From: Brachypodius melanocephalos
Taxonomy: Eukaryota > Chordata > Aves > Passeriformes > Pycnonotidae
NCBI GenBank assembly: GCA_013398615.1
Contig: VZSR01002395.1
Span: forward strand, 4,518,844-4,582,843
Length of the DNA: 64,000 nucleotides
Direction of reading: 5' to 3'
Shown here: positions 35,366 to 46,478 of the stretch, in pieces
Layout of the letters: every line of letters starts with the position of its first letter
Numbering within the stretch: position 1 is the stretch's first letter
Notes under the pieces: model-generated
Database searches by the model: none
What the model saw: only the letters and a program-made list of their open reading frames with translations
Told to the model about the DNA's origin: nothing
Translations under genes and position numbers: made by a program

Positions 35366-36659
35366 CTTTGTTATGTATATATGGTTTAAAAATGGAGATT
35401 TCCAGGCTAGATCTGCAGACACAGAAAGCTTTCATTTCCTTCTTATAATGCAGACAAAAGGATGAGATAATTTTTTTTTTTTCCCCCCATCTTCAGAGGA
35501 AAAGAAAATGTCTCTTCTTCCCTTCGTGGCTTTTTTGGTGCTCATTTTAAAAGCATTCACGGGAAATAAGCGAAGAGGGGAAAGATTACTGGATGTGTAT
35601 CCATTTCATTGTGACTTCTGAAACACATTATTGCCTCCTGAATTGTGGAATAACAGGCAGTCAGAAGGAGGAAAAAAAGAAAGAAAAAGGAGGGGGGGAA
35701 AAAAAACCAGCAAGGAAAAGAGAATCTGTTTTAAAACACCAGGATGAGACAGGTTGGAGAGCCTCCAGTTATAAAGGGAATGAAGATTTTTTTTTTTTTT
35801 GTGGAAGAAGTGTTTCTGTGTCCCCAAAGCTTGGAGGGGGTGATGGAGGAGCCCTAAAGCAGCAGGAATTCGGAGCTGCCCAGACCCCAGGGGGAGGCAG
35901 ATGCTCGGATTTAGCAATTCCCGCCGTGCCCAGGTATCAGGGATGTAGCAAAGTGCTTTTCCCATAAATAGAGAGGGCATTAACACACCCAGCACCGCAA
36001 GAACAGCACTCACCTGCCCTGCTTCTCCCAAAAACAGGGACTGGGACAGCCTCGGGAAGCAGCTCAGACAGAGCTCTGCTGTGCATGGAAGGTGCACAGG
36101 TGTAAACACCTGTCCAGGTGAGCTGTGCTGTGCTGTGCAGCCAGAAAAGCCCCATCCCTGCGGGTGCAGGGAGGAAGAACATTAAATATTCCGCGCTGGT
36201 GCCGGCAGCGATGCTCTGGGAGGATTGGGAGCGCGGACTTTGCCGCCCAGACAGATGATTGCCTCGCTCTTCCAGGCAAAATAACAAAATATTTTGTCAG
36301 CTCGGGTTCACAGGAGCATATTGGTGAGCGCACACAGAGCCACGGGGTCTGCTTTAATAAACCCCGAGGCTCTAATTGGCATTTCTGGAGCACACACAGC
36401 GCTGGTGGCCACCGGAGGGCTCAGACACAGCTCGGGAATTGTTATCCCAGACCTTGGGATGTGCTCAGCCACCAAGGGGGAGACCTGGATGCCATCACAC
36501 ACCTGGGGGTGAATATTTGGGGATCTGATCTCAAGGATTGTCATCAGACAGGCTCAGGCATGAGGTGGGTATTAAGTCGTCCTAAAATGTAATTTGCATA
36601 TTCATTTTCCAAGCTCCCTTTTGGCGAAGAATGCAAACTTAGAGGAATTTTTGTTCCCA
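35366..36659. other. Unannotated; includes a CpG-containing block
   Basis: Has a purine tract at 35666-35706. Bases 36170-36460 are richer in GC and CpG than the surroundings (ccgcgctggtgccggcagcg; gattgggagcgcggactttg). Open frames up to 167 codons overlap on several frames, as expected of stop-poor GC-richer DNA; none has a domain. Confidence 0.45.
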
Positions 36660-36830
36660 ATCCCCATCCCTGGTGCCTCCCCATCCCTGGAGGTGTCCAA
36701 GGCCAGGTTGGACAGGGCTTGGAGCACCCTGGGGCAGTGGGAATCATCCCTGCCCATGGCAGGGTGTGGGGATGGATGGGTTTTAAGGTCCCTTCCAACC
36801 CAACCCATTCCTGGATTCCACCATTCCATG
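36660..36830 (+). mobile_element. CR1 LINE 3'-end fragment
   Basis: ccccatccctggaggtgtcc, aaggccaggttggacagggc, ccctgcccatggcagggtg, taaggtcccttccaacccaa and a degraded attcca tail. About 170 bases of the terminus. Confidence 0.93.
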
Positions 36831-38663
36831 AGCACTGTTCTGCTCATTAAGCACTATTTCTCAAAAAACTTGCAATAAAAACGTTTTCCTTTTTTCCCCA
36901 GTCTAAACCTATTTAAGGAACAATAAAGGCAAATATTAACACGTGGCATTTCCCCCATTTTCACATCGCAGCAGAGTAAGGAGCAATGTCACCAAAGCCA
37001 CCAGAGGAGTCTGGTTTCTGCTAAACCACACCATTACAAATCGGTATTTTATTCTTTCATTTCTTGAGTGTCAGAAAGTCTGGACAAACTCCGGATTTAA
37101 GAGGAATAGGTTAATGAAGTGGATATTTAACAGCTTTGTGACATGAAGGAGGTGTGTCTTTCCTGGCTGGTATAAAATGATATCTCATGCATTTTTACAT
37201 GGGAAGGAGTGAAAGGTCCTCACTGATTTTTCTGGGAACTGCCGTCACCTCTGGGTTATTAATCACCTTCACAAAGCAGCTCTCCAGAGAACTTCTCGGA
37301 GAAGTGAAACAAGTCCAATTAGGAAGCTCATTGGCAGTATCAGTTAAAAATATCATCATAATTACGATATGAGGCTGAGGCTGGTGATATCCGCAGTGCC
37401 AAACCAGGTTTGTTGTGTTTAACACTGGGAATTGAAAAGGCTTTACTCACCTGGGAATTCACCATGCCAAAAAAAAAACCAAAACCCTGGAGTGTGAGAA
37501 GGATGAAATTCCCCATGCTGAGTATAGGATTTGAAATATAGAAAGAAATTTATATTCGAAAAATATAAACTGTTTGGCCGTCAATAAGATGCTAAGAGTT
37601 TCTTGTTCTGGGTAAAAGTATATTTGAAATTGTCATTTGGTTAAAATTAAAATAAGATTAATACAAACAGTGAAGCCCTTTACCCTGTGTTTTGCTGGTT
37701 ATTTATCATGAAGTTCCTGATTAATGCAGTTTTCCACATTTTTATTTTTTTTTTCCTAGGCAGAAAATCCCACTTTGGTGATTTCTTGTTTTGCTTCTGA
37801 ATGTGAATTGTATCGTTTGCTCCACAATGCAGATTGGAAACCTTGTCTGGCAGCGCATTACTAAATCAAAGTTGATTCATAATTAAAACAAGTATTAACA
37901 ACTGCTGCCACATAACTCAGCCTATTACATCCCTTCCCTGAAAGGAAATAAAAGTCATGTCATGCATTGTTTATTCTTGAAAGGGAAAAATTTATTACAC
38001 TCACAGTCTTGCCTTGTAATGGCTTTTAGAGCAAATAACTTTATTTTCGTCTCATTTTTGTAGTGGGAACTGAAGTTCCATCTGCATTTCCAGTGACAGC
38101 GATATAAAATATCCCGAGGCATTTTTCCAGTCCTGTTTTGTGGTGAGGTTCTGGTTGGAGTTTAAATGTATGGGCCGGGTTTTGCTCAGTTTGGGATCAA
38201 AGTAAAGAGGAAAAATAAAGTACCAAGATTATATTAAAAAAAAAAAATTTGGTTTTGGCTTAAACAATTATCCTTGCTTATAATTTGAGAGCTGAAATAG
38301 CCAGAAAATAATTTGACAGTTAAAATAGTGAGAAAATAATGCTTTTAATTATCACAAGCTGAGCTTTGCACCATTAACATGCTAGTAGGGAATTTTTTTT
38401 GTATCACAGCAATTATCATATAAAAAAATACTTGTGCTCTCCTTTAAAACATTTGGAGATTTCCTCTTTTTGAAAACTTTTTTTAAACTTTTTTTTTTTT
38501 AACATTTCCTCTTTTTTTTGTAAGCTATAGAGTTTATTCAGGGTATTTAATCTTGATGATTTTACCTTTTCATTTTAAAATACGGTTTAAATGCCTGGTC
38601 TGTGAGTAGTTCTTCAGGTCTGTGCTTCCCAGTTTTTGATTATTCATCTGGGAATATGAAGAA
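36831..38663. other. Unannotated AT-rich unique sequence
   Basis: No repeat family recognised apart from short homopolymers (for example 38235-38247 and 38491-38501). Confidence 0.5.
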
Positions 38664-38725
38664 ATCATGGAATCACAGAATATCCTGAGCTGGGAGGAGC
38701 CCAGAGGATCATGGAGTTGGAAAAA
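38664..38725 (-). mobile_element. Short CR1 3'-end fragment
   Basis: atcatggaatcacagaatat, cctgagctgggaggagccca and gaggatcatggagttgg. Reverse-complement CR1 terminus of about 60 bases, ending near the AT-rich duplicated block. Confidence 0.85.
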
Positions 38726-38740
38726 CCAAACTCTGTTTAT

Positions 38741-39045
38741 TATCATTTCATAGTTGAGTTAGGTTTTAAAGAATAATATTTAATGTATATTTGATCAATA
38801 TATTTTATTTAATATATTTAATAATTATATTATTTAATATTACATCTAATATATACTTAATATAATCATTTCATATATATTATATTTAATATATTTATAA
38901 TTTAATATATAACAAATCAATATATTTAGTAATATTTCATCTATATTTAATTACTTTATTATAATTTTATAGTTGAGTTAGGTTTTTAAGAATAATATTT
39001 AATATATATTTAATCGTATTTAATCTACTTAATATATATTATCTT
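38741..39045. repeat. AT-rich block with a duplicated 60-bp segment
   Basis: The segment beginning atagttgagttaggtttt (about 38750) recurs about 219 bases later (about 38969) in the same orientation, including the following agaataatatttaat. Between and after them lies TTTAATATA-type low-complexity DNA. Confidence 0.85.
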
Positions 39046-39944
39046 TACCATCCTTCTCTTCATGATCAGTCTGAGGTCCTCAAGTAAATTAAACTTTTGG
39101 GCTGCCAAAAAAAAATTAAATTTTTTTGGGCTGCCAGAGCCCAGAAATGACACACCTTGGGCGTCATCTATCCCATAATAAACCCTAAAACACAAAAGGA
39201 ATCTGACTCCAGGTTGGGATTTATCACCTCCAGTTCTTACCTGCTGAATTATTCCTTCATTAACATGACAAAGAGCGTTGGATAAGGAGAACTAATTTTC
39301 ATTTCTGAATTTCCTGAAGGGACATTGCTTATTGCCGTGTCCCACGGGGACCTAACACACATTTTCTTGTCTTAAATGAGTTCTGTGATAACAGGGAAAC
39401 ACCACCAGAATCAATCTTACGCAGCAAATTGAAATAACGACACTGGATAAATAAAATCCATCAATTAAGAACGAGAGGGAAAGGTGCTGAGTTACACATT
39501 TGGAGCAAATTCTGTATTCTCTGCTTGAGTTTCCATTCAGCCTTCTGTAAAAGATGTTATCTCAATAACTACGGCTCACTTTCCACATGACAGATGCATT
39601 TTCAAAATCTATTAAACCTTCTCTCCACTAACGAACTTTTTTTTTTTTTTTTCTTTTGCCTCAAGGTAAAAGGAAATGAGCAAAACGCAGCCTTTAATGC
39701 AGGAACACAAAATTATGCTTCAATGGAAAAAATGTTATTCTAATAACCATCCACGAAACGAGGTAATGCATGTTTGGGTTGCAGTTTCATGAGGGCTTCG
39801 ATGACTGAATTAAATATAAAAATTAATACAATTGCAGCGTATTTCTATTTATTAGTTGAAACGCGTGCGGCGTTGGCAGCAATGAGGGATTTTTGAGGCA
39901 GAGAGGGAAAAAAATAATAAATAATTAATCATTTAAAAAAATAT
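39046..39944. other. Unannotated unique sequence
   Basis: No repeat family or gene recognised. A 16-base T run is near 39638-39652. Confidence 0.5.
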
Positions 39945-40100
39945 TTTTGTGACCATTTTGGGTCCACCTTGAGTGTAGCCCTGGCCAGGCTCTTGTGGTG
40001 TCCAAGGTGGATCCTAAAGGCTTTTCAATAAATATTTACTTTATTTTCTGGCTCTGTCCAGTCTGTTCCAGATCAGCCTGGTGTCACCTGTGACCTCACT
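39945..40100 (+). mobile_element. Possible endogenous retrovirus LTR 3' part
   Basis: tgtccaaggtggatcctaaa, ggcttttcaataaatattta, ctttattttctggctctgtc and cagatcagcctgg resemble the R/U5 end of passerine ERV LTRs, with an AATAAA polyadenylation signal at 40027-40032. Only a fragment is visible, with no internal viral sequence. The assignment is from memory of the family and needs a repeat-library search. Confidence 0.4.
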
Positions 40101-42308
40101 TACATGGTGATGTGGTGTCCTGAAATCCGAGCTTTTAACACTTCAAAAATTCAGATAAAAACCAGCATTTTGAAGGAGTTTATATTTTCCCCTTGCCATT
40201 TCTAGCTTCCAATACACCTTCAACCTCCCGAACCATTTTCACTCCAGAATAAACATCACGGTAACAACGCAGAAATGTGACCACGAGTCCCCAGAAATGT
40301 TTGACCTCTCTAGCAGACGTTTTTTGGCCTGGCCTCGTGCAGTTTTGTCTGTTCAACGCAGCTCAGCTGACACAAATCAGAGGAGAAGCGAGCTGATTTG
40401 AAGATCTGATCCAGGAGAACCTGCCATCCATCAATCTGATTGCCGAGGTGGCTTTGAGGAGAGCCGCTAAGCAGAATGAGCGATCCCAACATTTTCTTTA
40501 TGCCGGTTTTATTCCTGCGCATTGATTTTGTGTCAGGGAATCACAGGACACTCTTGCTCACGGGTAAATCCTGTCAGGCATCGCTGATGGGCACCGACTT
40601 CCACAGGTGGAGGGGCTCAGTGCGTGTAAAATTGGGATCTCGACTTTAAATTACCCAAATATTTCAATTTTGAGAGCCTGCCCGAAATTAATACACTCAG
40701 CAGATAGAAATGCCCAGAAGGAGCATTTTAGGAGTTTCTTATAGAAACCAAAATTCTTGTCAGATTTCCTGCTGGAAAAGAAAGCAGGACGAAAGGAAAA
40801 CCTCCCCAGCTTAATTGGAAAAGATTCGTATTTGTGACAGACATCTAAAGACAGAGAATTTGGAGGAAACGCCTCTCAAAAGTGTTGTTCTGAAGTCGGT
40901 TTTATGCCAGTTCTTTCTTTCAGTGCAGGAGCTTACTCAGGAGCTCGCGCTCAAATCCTGGATTTAGCGCTGGCAGGTTTGACATTTCCAAGAACTCTTT
41001 AATGTGTGACAAATCTTCCCAGTGTTTCATTACAGAGCCTCGCCTTTGACAGCCTTTGCTTTGACATCAAACTGGATTTATTTTTTTGCCTTTTCGGGTG
41101 GGAGAACCGAGCAATAAGGACAACAGGTGGAATGCCAGGAATTTGTTGCATTAAAGTTAAAAAAAAATCAGCATTCCAATCATGGAAAAGGACCATTGAC
41201 TTTCAATTGTGTTGAGGAAAACATGGAAAAAACAGTGTTGCTGTTCAGAAAAATGGCATTAAAATGCAGAATGACCATTTTGCCTTTTATGCGAGCTGGG
41301 AAAACCCAAATTTTAGCTGGCGAACTGAGGACTGTCCGCTTTAAACCTCCAAATCCACCTGATCCATCAGCCAGGCAGCTCAGGAGGGTGGCAAACTTTG
41401 ATGATTTTGTGTTCCTGTGCTACATCTGGATGCCAGGTTGTTGTAACAGAGGAAAAAAACCAATAAAACCCCAAATAAAAATCGCTTCTGCAGTTAAAGG
41501 TGCTTGTGAAAATCAGTGTTTCACTCGCAATGGGTCCTCCAACACAGAGGTCAACAGCTCAGCCAAGTGTGAATTCCAGGGGATTTTTAACTCTGGTTTT
41601 TCTGCTGGAAGATGTTTGGCCTCCACGCATTTTTTTTGTGTTTGGTGGTTTCCTAAATCCATTCTCTCTGCAGACACAAAAACTCGGTTAAATCCAAAAA
41701 GCTGAAGGACAGAACAATTCTGGAGCATTAATAAGACCGTGCTGTTTTGCTCTCACTTTCAACAAGGCTTGCATAATGTTGGAGTTTATGGATTTCTCTG
41801 TGTGAAGTAAGATTAATACTTTTGCAGCGTATTTTTAATTTTGTACCCTTCTCTTTCATTTAATTTTAAAAAGCCCAGGGTTATAATTTCTCCAGCACGC
41901 TGCAGCTTGTCGTACAAATTCCCTCCCCAAAACAGCCTTCAGCCAATCCTGGAAAAACTCTAATTAAATTCAGCAAGAGGAACAATGAGCAAATATAAAT
42001 GATAATTTTAAATGAAATCCGGATTAGCGTGTCAGCAAAAGAAATTCAGTTCAGGTCAGGGGAAAAAAAAAAAAACAACAACAAAAACCTGTCAAAACGG
42101 CGCAAGGATTAGAACTGATTCTGCAGGAAATAAGATACAACTTTAAAGATCAGCTAATTAAAGTTTCCACTGTGTGCTCCAATGGTTTGTGATTGACTTG
42201 TCCAGCCTCTCCTGAGTCCAGCTCGTCTGTCCGTGGTGGAGGAACTGCATTTCAGCTCAGACCCATCAAGAACTGAAAATGCCACAATTTAAGTAATTAA
42301 GTAGCTAT

Positions 42309-42313
<5 letters not shown>
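40101..42313. other. Unannotated unique sequence
   Basis: A 192-codon plus frame (41127-41705) is the longest in the window but has no recognisable domain or repeat. It is probably chance. No transposon identified. An A-run lies at 42062-42074. Confidence 0.45.

Positions 42314-42355
<42 letters not shown>
42314..42355. repeat. Poly(T), 42 bases
   Basis: An uninterrupted T run. Confidence 0.97.
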
Positions 42356-42357
<2 letters not shown>

Positions 42358-42993
42358 CTGCAGCAAAACACATCCTGGTCCTCGCAGAGAGCAATTATCT
42401 TACAATGCATCGATGAAGTGGTCTGAATGTGTCATAATTAGCTGGTATTACCTGAAAAGAAAAGGTCAATATTCTTATTTTCCCTTAAATGCGAATTTCC
42501 GTCTGCAACGGAGGTTGGAGGGAGAAGGCAATTAAATCCTCGGCTGCTTGCAGGGTCGTTGAAGAATTACAAATGGATTATTGGGGGAGTCCTGGGGTTG
42601 GGGAATTCAGGTTTAACCACCGAGCAGCAGCTTTCTGGTGGCACCCACTGCCAAACAATCTTGGAGCTTCCTTGAGCGAGGAGATTTTCAAAACCCAGCC
42701 AGGCAAAAAGGAGCCGTGGTCAATGGATGTGGCATAAAACCCTGTCAAGAAACACGAGCCGGGGAAGCCTGGAATATTACGAGGTCAGGATGTTTTCCCT
42801 AAGATGTGATGTTCCTCGAGGTGAGGCTCCTGTGAGGTTCAGGAAGGAAATCCATAATTGCTGCAATATTCTCCCTGTCCCTGGCAGCACTCGGGATTCT
42901 GCATCCTCAGAATCAGCATCCGGAGCACAGTGGGGGATAATTTCCCCTATTATTTTTGAAGGATAATTTTTCCTTCAAATCAGGGCACCAGGG
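42356..42993. other. Unannotated unique sequence
   Basis: Nothing recognised. Confidence 0.5.
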
Positions 42994-43125
42994 GATGATA
43001 AAGGTTGGGAAGAGCCTCTGGAAATCTCCATCCCTGCTCTGCACAGGGACAGAGGATGTCAGGCTGCTCAGGGCTTTGCCCACTCCACTTTGGAGCATCT
43101 CCAAGTCAGGAAATTCAGCAGTTTT
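42994..43125 (-). mobile_element. Diverged CR1-like fragment (tentative)
   Basis: aaggttgggaagagcctctg, gaaatctccatccctgctct, gcacagggacagaggatgtc, gctgctcagggctttgccca and ggagcatctccaagtcagg follow the order of the reverse-complement 3' end of an older CR1 subfamily. Confidence 0.55.
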
Positions 43126-43540
43126 TGCTGGTGTTTGAAGCCTCTCCAGGCTGTGATTGCTGCAGAGGCTAAACCATATTTTCTGTCTGATTTGGGGGAC
43201 TCTGTGGAGCAGTAATTTCTGTGCCACCTGACGCTGGGCCAAGCCAGGGTCTCCCAAGCCAGGCAGGACCACTCTGCTTTGTTTTCCAAGACCGTCACAA
43301 GGAATTATCATCACAGGAAAAGCAGAGTTTCCAGAGACTGTGAGTGCTCCTTTAAACGAGCCCAGTTTCCCATTGCAAGCCTGTTCCAGCTGTGCACAAG
43401 CTCTTTGTTAAATCTCCCCAAATGCTCTTGAAAATCTTCCTGATAAAATATTTCATGCTAAGATAAATTACCCGGGATCTGTGCGCAGACTGACCTGGCC
43501 AAGGATGCTTTGCACAGCAGGCAATGGCAAAGCAGGATAT
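43126..43540. other. Unannotated sequence
   Basis: Moderate GC content. Could be an unrecognised extension of the CR1-like piece to its left. Confidence 0.4.
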
Positions 43541-43625
43541 TCCCAGAATCCCAGACTGATTTGGGTTGGGAGGGACCTTAAAGATGACCCTGTTCCACCC
43601 CTGCCACGGGCAGGGACATTCTTGC
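43541..43625 (-). mobile_element. CR1 3'-end fragment, left arm of an inverted pair
   Basis: tcccagaatcccagactgat, ttgggttgggagggacctta and acccctgccacgggcaggga. Reverse-complement CR1 terminus of about 85 bases. It is highly similar to the reverse complement of 43930-44010. Confidence 0.92.
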
Positions 43626-43907
43626 CCACGATGTTTAAATTAAACATTTTTTGTGGCTTCTCAGAGGTATAAATAACCTCACTATATCCATTAAACGAAA
43701 TAAGGTAATGCCGTGTTAAAATGACTCATTTTTGTAACACTTTAATATCTACAGAAAAGTAGATATTTTTAGGTGAATTAATTTATCTGTGGAGCAGTGT
43801 TGCATTCTTTATTGGAAAGAGTGTAAATTTTTAATTTTTTTTTTTTTTTTTTTTTTTCTTCCTCTTTCTCCCTATAATGGGCACAGACTTTTTTCAGGGT
43901 CCTAGAG
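43626..43907. other. Loop between inverted CR1 arms, with poly(T)
   Basis: AT-rich unique sequence containing a 23-base T run at 43835-43857. Confidence 0.7.
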
Positions 43908-44019
43908 TTGTTCCAGCCAGGCTGGATTGGATTCAGAGGTGTCCCTGCCCATGGCAGGGGTGGCACTGGATGAGCTTTAAGGTCCCTTCCACCCCAAACC
44001 AGTCTGGGATTCTGGGATG
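43908..44019 (+). mobile_element. CR1 3'-end fragment, right arm of an inverted pair
   Basis: tgttccagccaggctggatt, gtgtccctgcccatggcagg, gctttaaggtcccttccacc and ccaaaccagtctgggattct. The segment normally between 'ggattgga' and 'ggtgtccctg' is shortened. Confidence 0.93.
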
Positions 44020-45833
44020 TACAAAAGAACTCACCAATATTCGCAGACATTCAGGAAATTTCAGTGACCCTGTGTCAAAACTGAGTCAGCATTTTCTGGA
44101 GTGTCACCTGCTGAGACAGAAATGAAGAAAGGTGGAGCATGGCCAAGGCTCTTCCCACTCCCCGCTGGAGTTTTTGTGGTTTTATTCTGCCTCGAATTTC
44201 CTTACACACACACCCCCCTTATCAGAGGATTTACGTATTTACAGAGCTGTTAGAGTTTTCCACATGGAACAAACAAACAAAGCCAAACCCAGCGGTCTGG
44301 AAATCCCAAATCCAGACTAAGTGTGAGCTTAAAAATGGGCACGAGCTGAAAGTACAGCCAGCCACCCAAGAATTTGAATTCTAAAAATTGAATTTCAGCT
44401 TTGGAACTTGAAAACCTTGTGCTTCCCTTGTTGCTGTTTCCTCCCTTTCCTCATCTCCCACCTCCAAATTCCCCAGAGCCGTATTCACATCCTCCAAGCA
44501 AGACAAATGCTAATATTTATAGTGGCATTTACATATTTACAAGTAGGCAAAGTCTAACGACATAGAAAGTCTCTTTGCTCTGAAAAATCGTCTGTACATT
44601 GTTAAAGAAAAAAGAAAAAAAAGAAAAAGAAAAAAAAACAACTCTTACATTCCCAGTCAAGCACAAGAAAGAAGAAAATCATCAATTTATATTCATATTC
44701 AGGCTACATGAATCATAAAATGTGTTTTAATATGCTGCATGTTATAAACACCCTTTTAAAGCAGTTTTCTTGTTTGCATTAGGGTTTGTCATTTCACAAG
44801 GTGCTTATTGACTGAAGCACACCTTCATGGAAAAGAAGTATTAAATGTTCAAATTTTTTTTTGTTGTTTTATATTTCACGGGGCCAATTCTAGTTTATTC
44901 TACTGGTAAACAATTAGCAAATACTCCTTGCTGAGCTTCAGAATTAAACACCAAATGTTTGTGTGCCCATTTTGGGTGACCATCTGACCTACAAAAGCAT
45001 TTTTCTTTTAAAATTTTTTATATTTTAAAATTATTCTCATCTCATTCCAGCCCCTGTCATGGACTGGGAACCTTCCACTAAGATCAGGTCTTCTCTGGGC
45101 AAACTGTGCCAATGCCTCAGCTGAGTAAATGAATTCCTCAACAATCACTGAAATTCTAAATTTAACAGCTGCTACAAAGCTTAATGCCTGCTTGGTTTTG
45201 TGTCTTAGTTTTTTTGATTTTGTTTTTGTTTTTTGGGTGTTTTTTTTTTGTTTGTTTGTGGTTTTTTTGTTTTTAATTTGGAATGAGTGTTATACCTTAA
45301 GTCAATATTTTATTTATCTAACATAATAATTATTGAAACAAGAGCATCACAACCAGAGCAATTCATCACGTGCAGCTGAAGGTCTGACCACAACTGAAGC
45401 CCTTATGCCAAAACAATTCTGTTCTACTCACAGATAAATTAATTCAACTCAAGCTTTCAGATATTTATGAGTAAGGAGCTGCTCCTGTCCTCTCCATATT
45501 CACAAAATAATGCTCTTGGGGTGAAGATCTGACAGCAATCCTTGGGAGCTGATGTTGCTCCTCCCAACTGCAGCCCCTAAAAAATCACAGCACTGATGCA
45601 ATTTGGGATAATTCTGTGCTCCTAAAAGGGGAAAGCATCGCAAGGAATGGCAATAAACAAAATAAATTCTGTTACATCCCTCTCACACTCCCCTAATTGC
45701 TCCCTGGAGATGCTCCCACCTTCGTGTGTCCTGACACTGCTGTAAAACTTGGTGTTCTGTGGAAGCTGATCCCAAAGCAGCCCTTTTCCCCACACCAGTA
45801 TTGGTATAATATGTAAATACATTCATCTAAAGA
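44020..45833. other. Unannotated; contains low-complexity tracts
   Basis: Includes an A-rich (AAAAAG)n tract at 44605-44639 and a T-rich (GTTTT)n tract at 45205-45275. Otherwise unique, AT-rich DNA without recognisable genes. Confidence 0.5.
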
Positions 45834-46090
45834 TGTTGACCCGGGCTGGCTGCCAGAGCCCACCCAGCTGCTCTCCTGATCTCCCTCCTCAACAGGGCAG
45901 GGGAGGAAATGAGATGAAAAACCTCATGGATGGTGATTAAAAAGGAAAGAAAACAAACAAGGAGGTCACTCACCAATTATAGTCACGGGCAAGACCAGGC
46001 TCAGCTTGGGGAAAATTAATTGAATTGATCACCAACTGAAATATGTTTGGATAAAGAGAGCAAAATCCAATTAAAACAACACCTCCCACC
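45834..46090 (-). mobile_element. Solitary LTR fragment of an avian ERV (ERVL-type resemblance)
   Basis: Starting with tgttgacccgggctggctgc, the order cacccagctgctctcctgat, ggtcactcaccaattatagt, cacgggcaagaccaggctca and gcttggggaaaattaattga matches the reverse complement of the 3' half of a common avian ERV LTR. The left boundary TG corresponds to the LTR-terminal CA on the minus strand. The right boundary is unclear (similarity may run to about 46240). No viral gene sequence is present. The usual polyadenylation signal region appears mutated. Confidence 0.5.
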
Positions 46091-46399
46091 ACATAAAGTC
46101 TCCCAAAAAGGGGAGATGGGCAATGGGGGCTCATGGCCAATCCACAAAAGCCCCTCTCTGCTGCTCCTGCCTCCTCACACTTCAGTAATTTCAGAAAGAA
46201 TTCCCAATAAGTGCACCTAGAGATTGCATGGGAAGCATTCCCTAACACGAGTCCAGGGGTAATTAACTGATGTGACGCTTCTTAAAACACAGTGCAAGAC
46301 CTCAGGGCAGCCTGCTCCCAAATCCCCTGTGCAGGGAATCTCCAGCAGCACAAGGAACCTCAGATCTGAAGATCTGAAACCTCTGGAGACACCAACACG
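46091..46399. other. Unannotated, possibly LTR remainder
   Basis: No firm match. It may include the upstream part of the LTR to its left. Confidence 0.4.
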
Positions 46400-46478
46400 G
46401 AACCATGGAATAATTTGGGATAGAGGGGACCCCAAAGACCCCCTGGTTCCAATCCCTGCCCCTCCAGGACAGGGATGC
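46400..46478 (-). mobile_element. CR1 LINE 3'-end fragment
   Basis: gaaccatggaataatttggg, atagaggggaccccaaagac, ccctggttccaatccctgcc and caggacagggatgc. About 80 bases of reverse-complement CR1 terminus. Confidence 0.82.

Noticed and set aside
41127..41705. Longest open frame, 192 codons, plus strand
   Set aside because: No recognisable domain, no start context worth noting, and biased neither in codon use nor in composition that I can see. One frame of this length is expected by chance in 64 kb.
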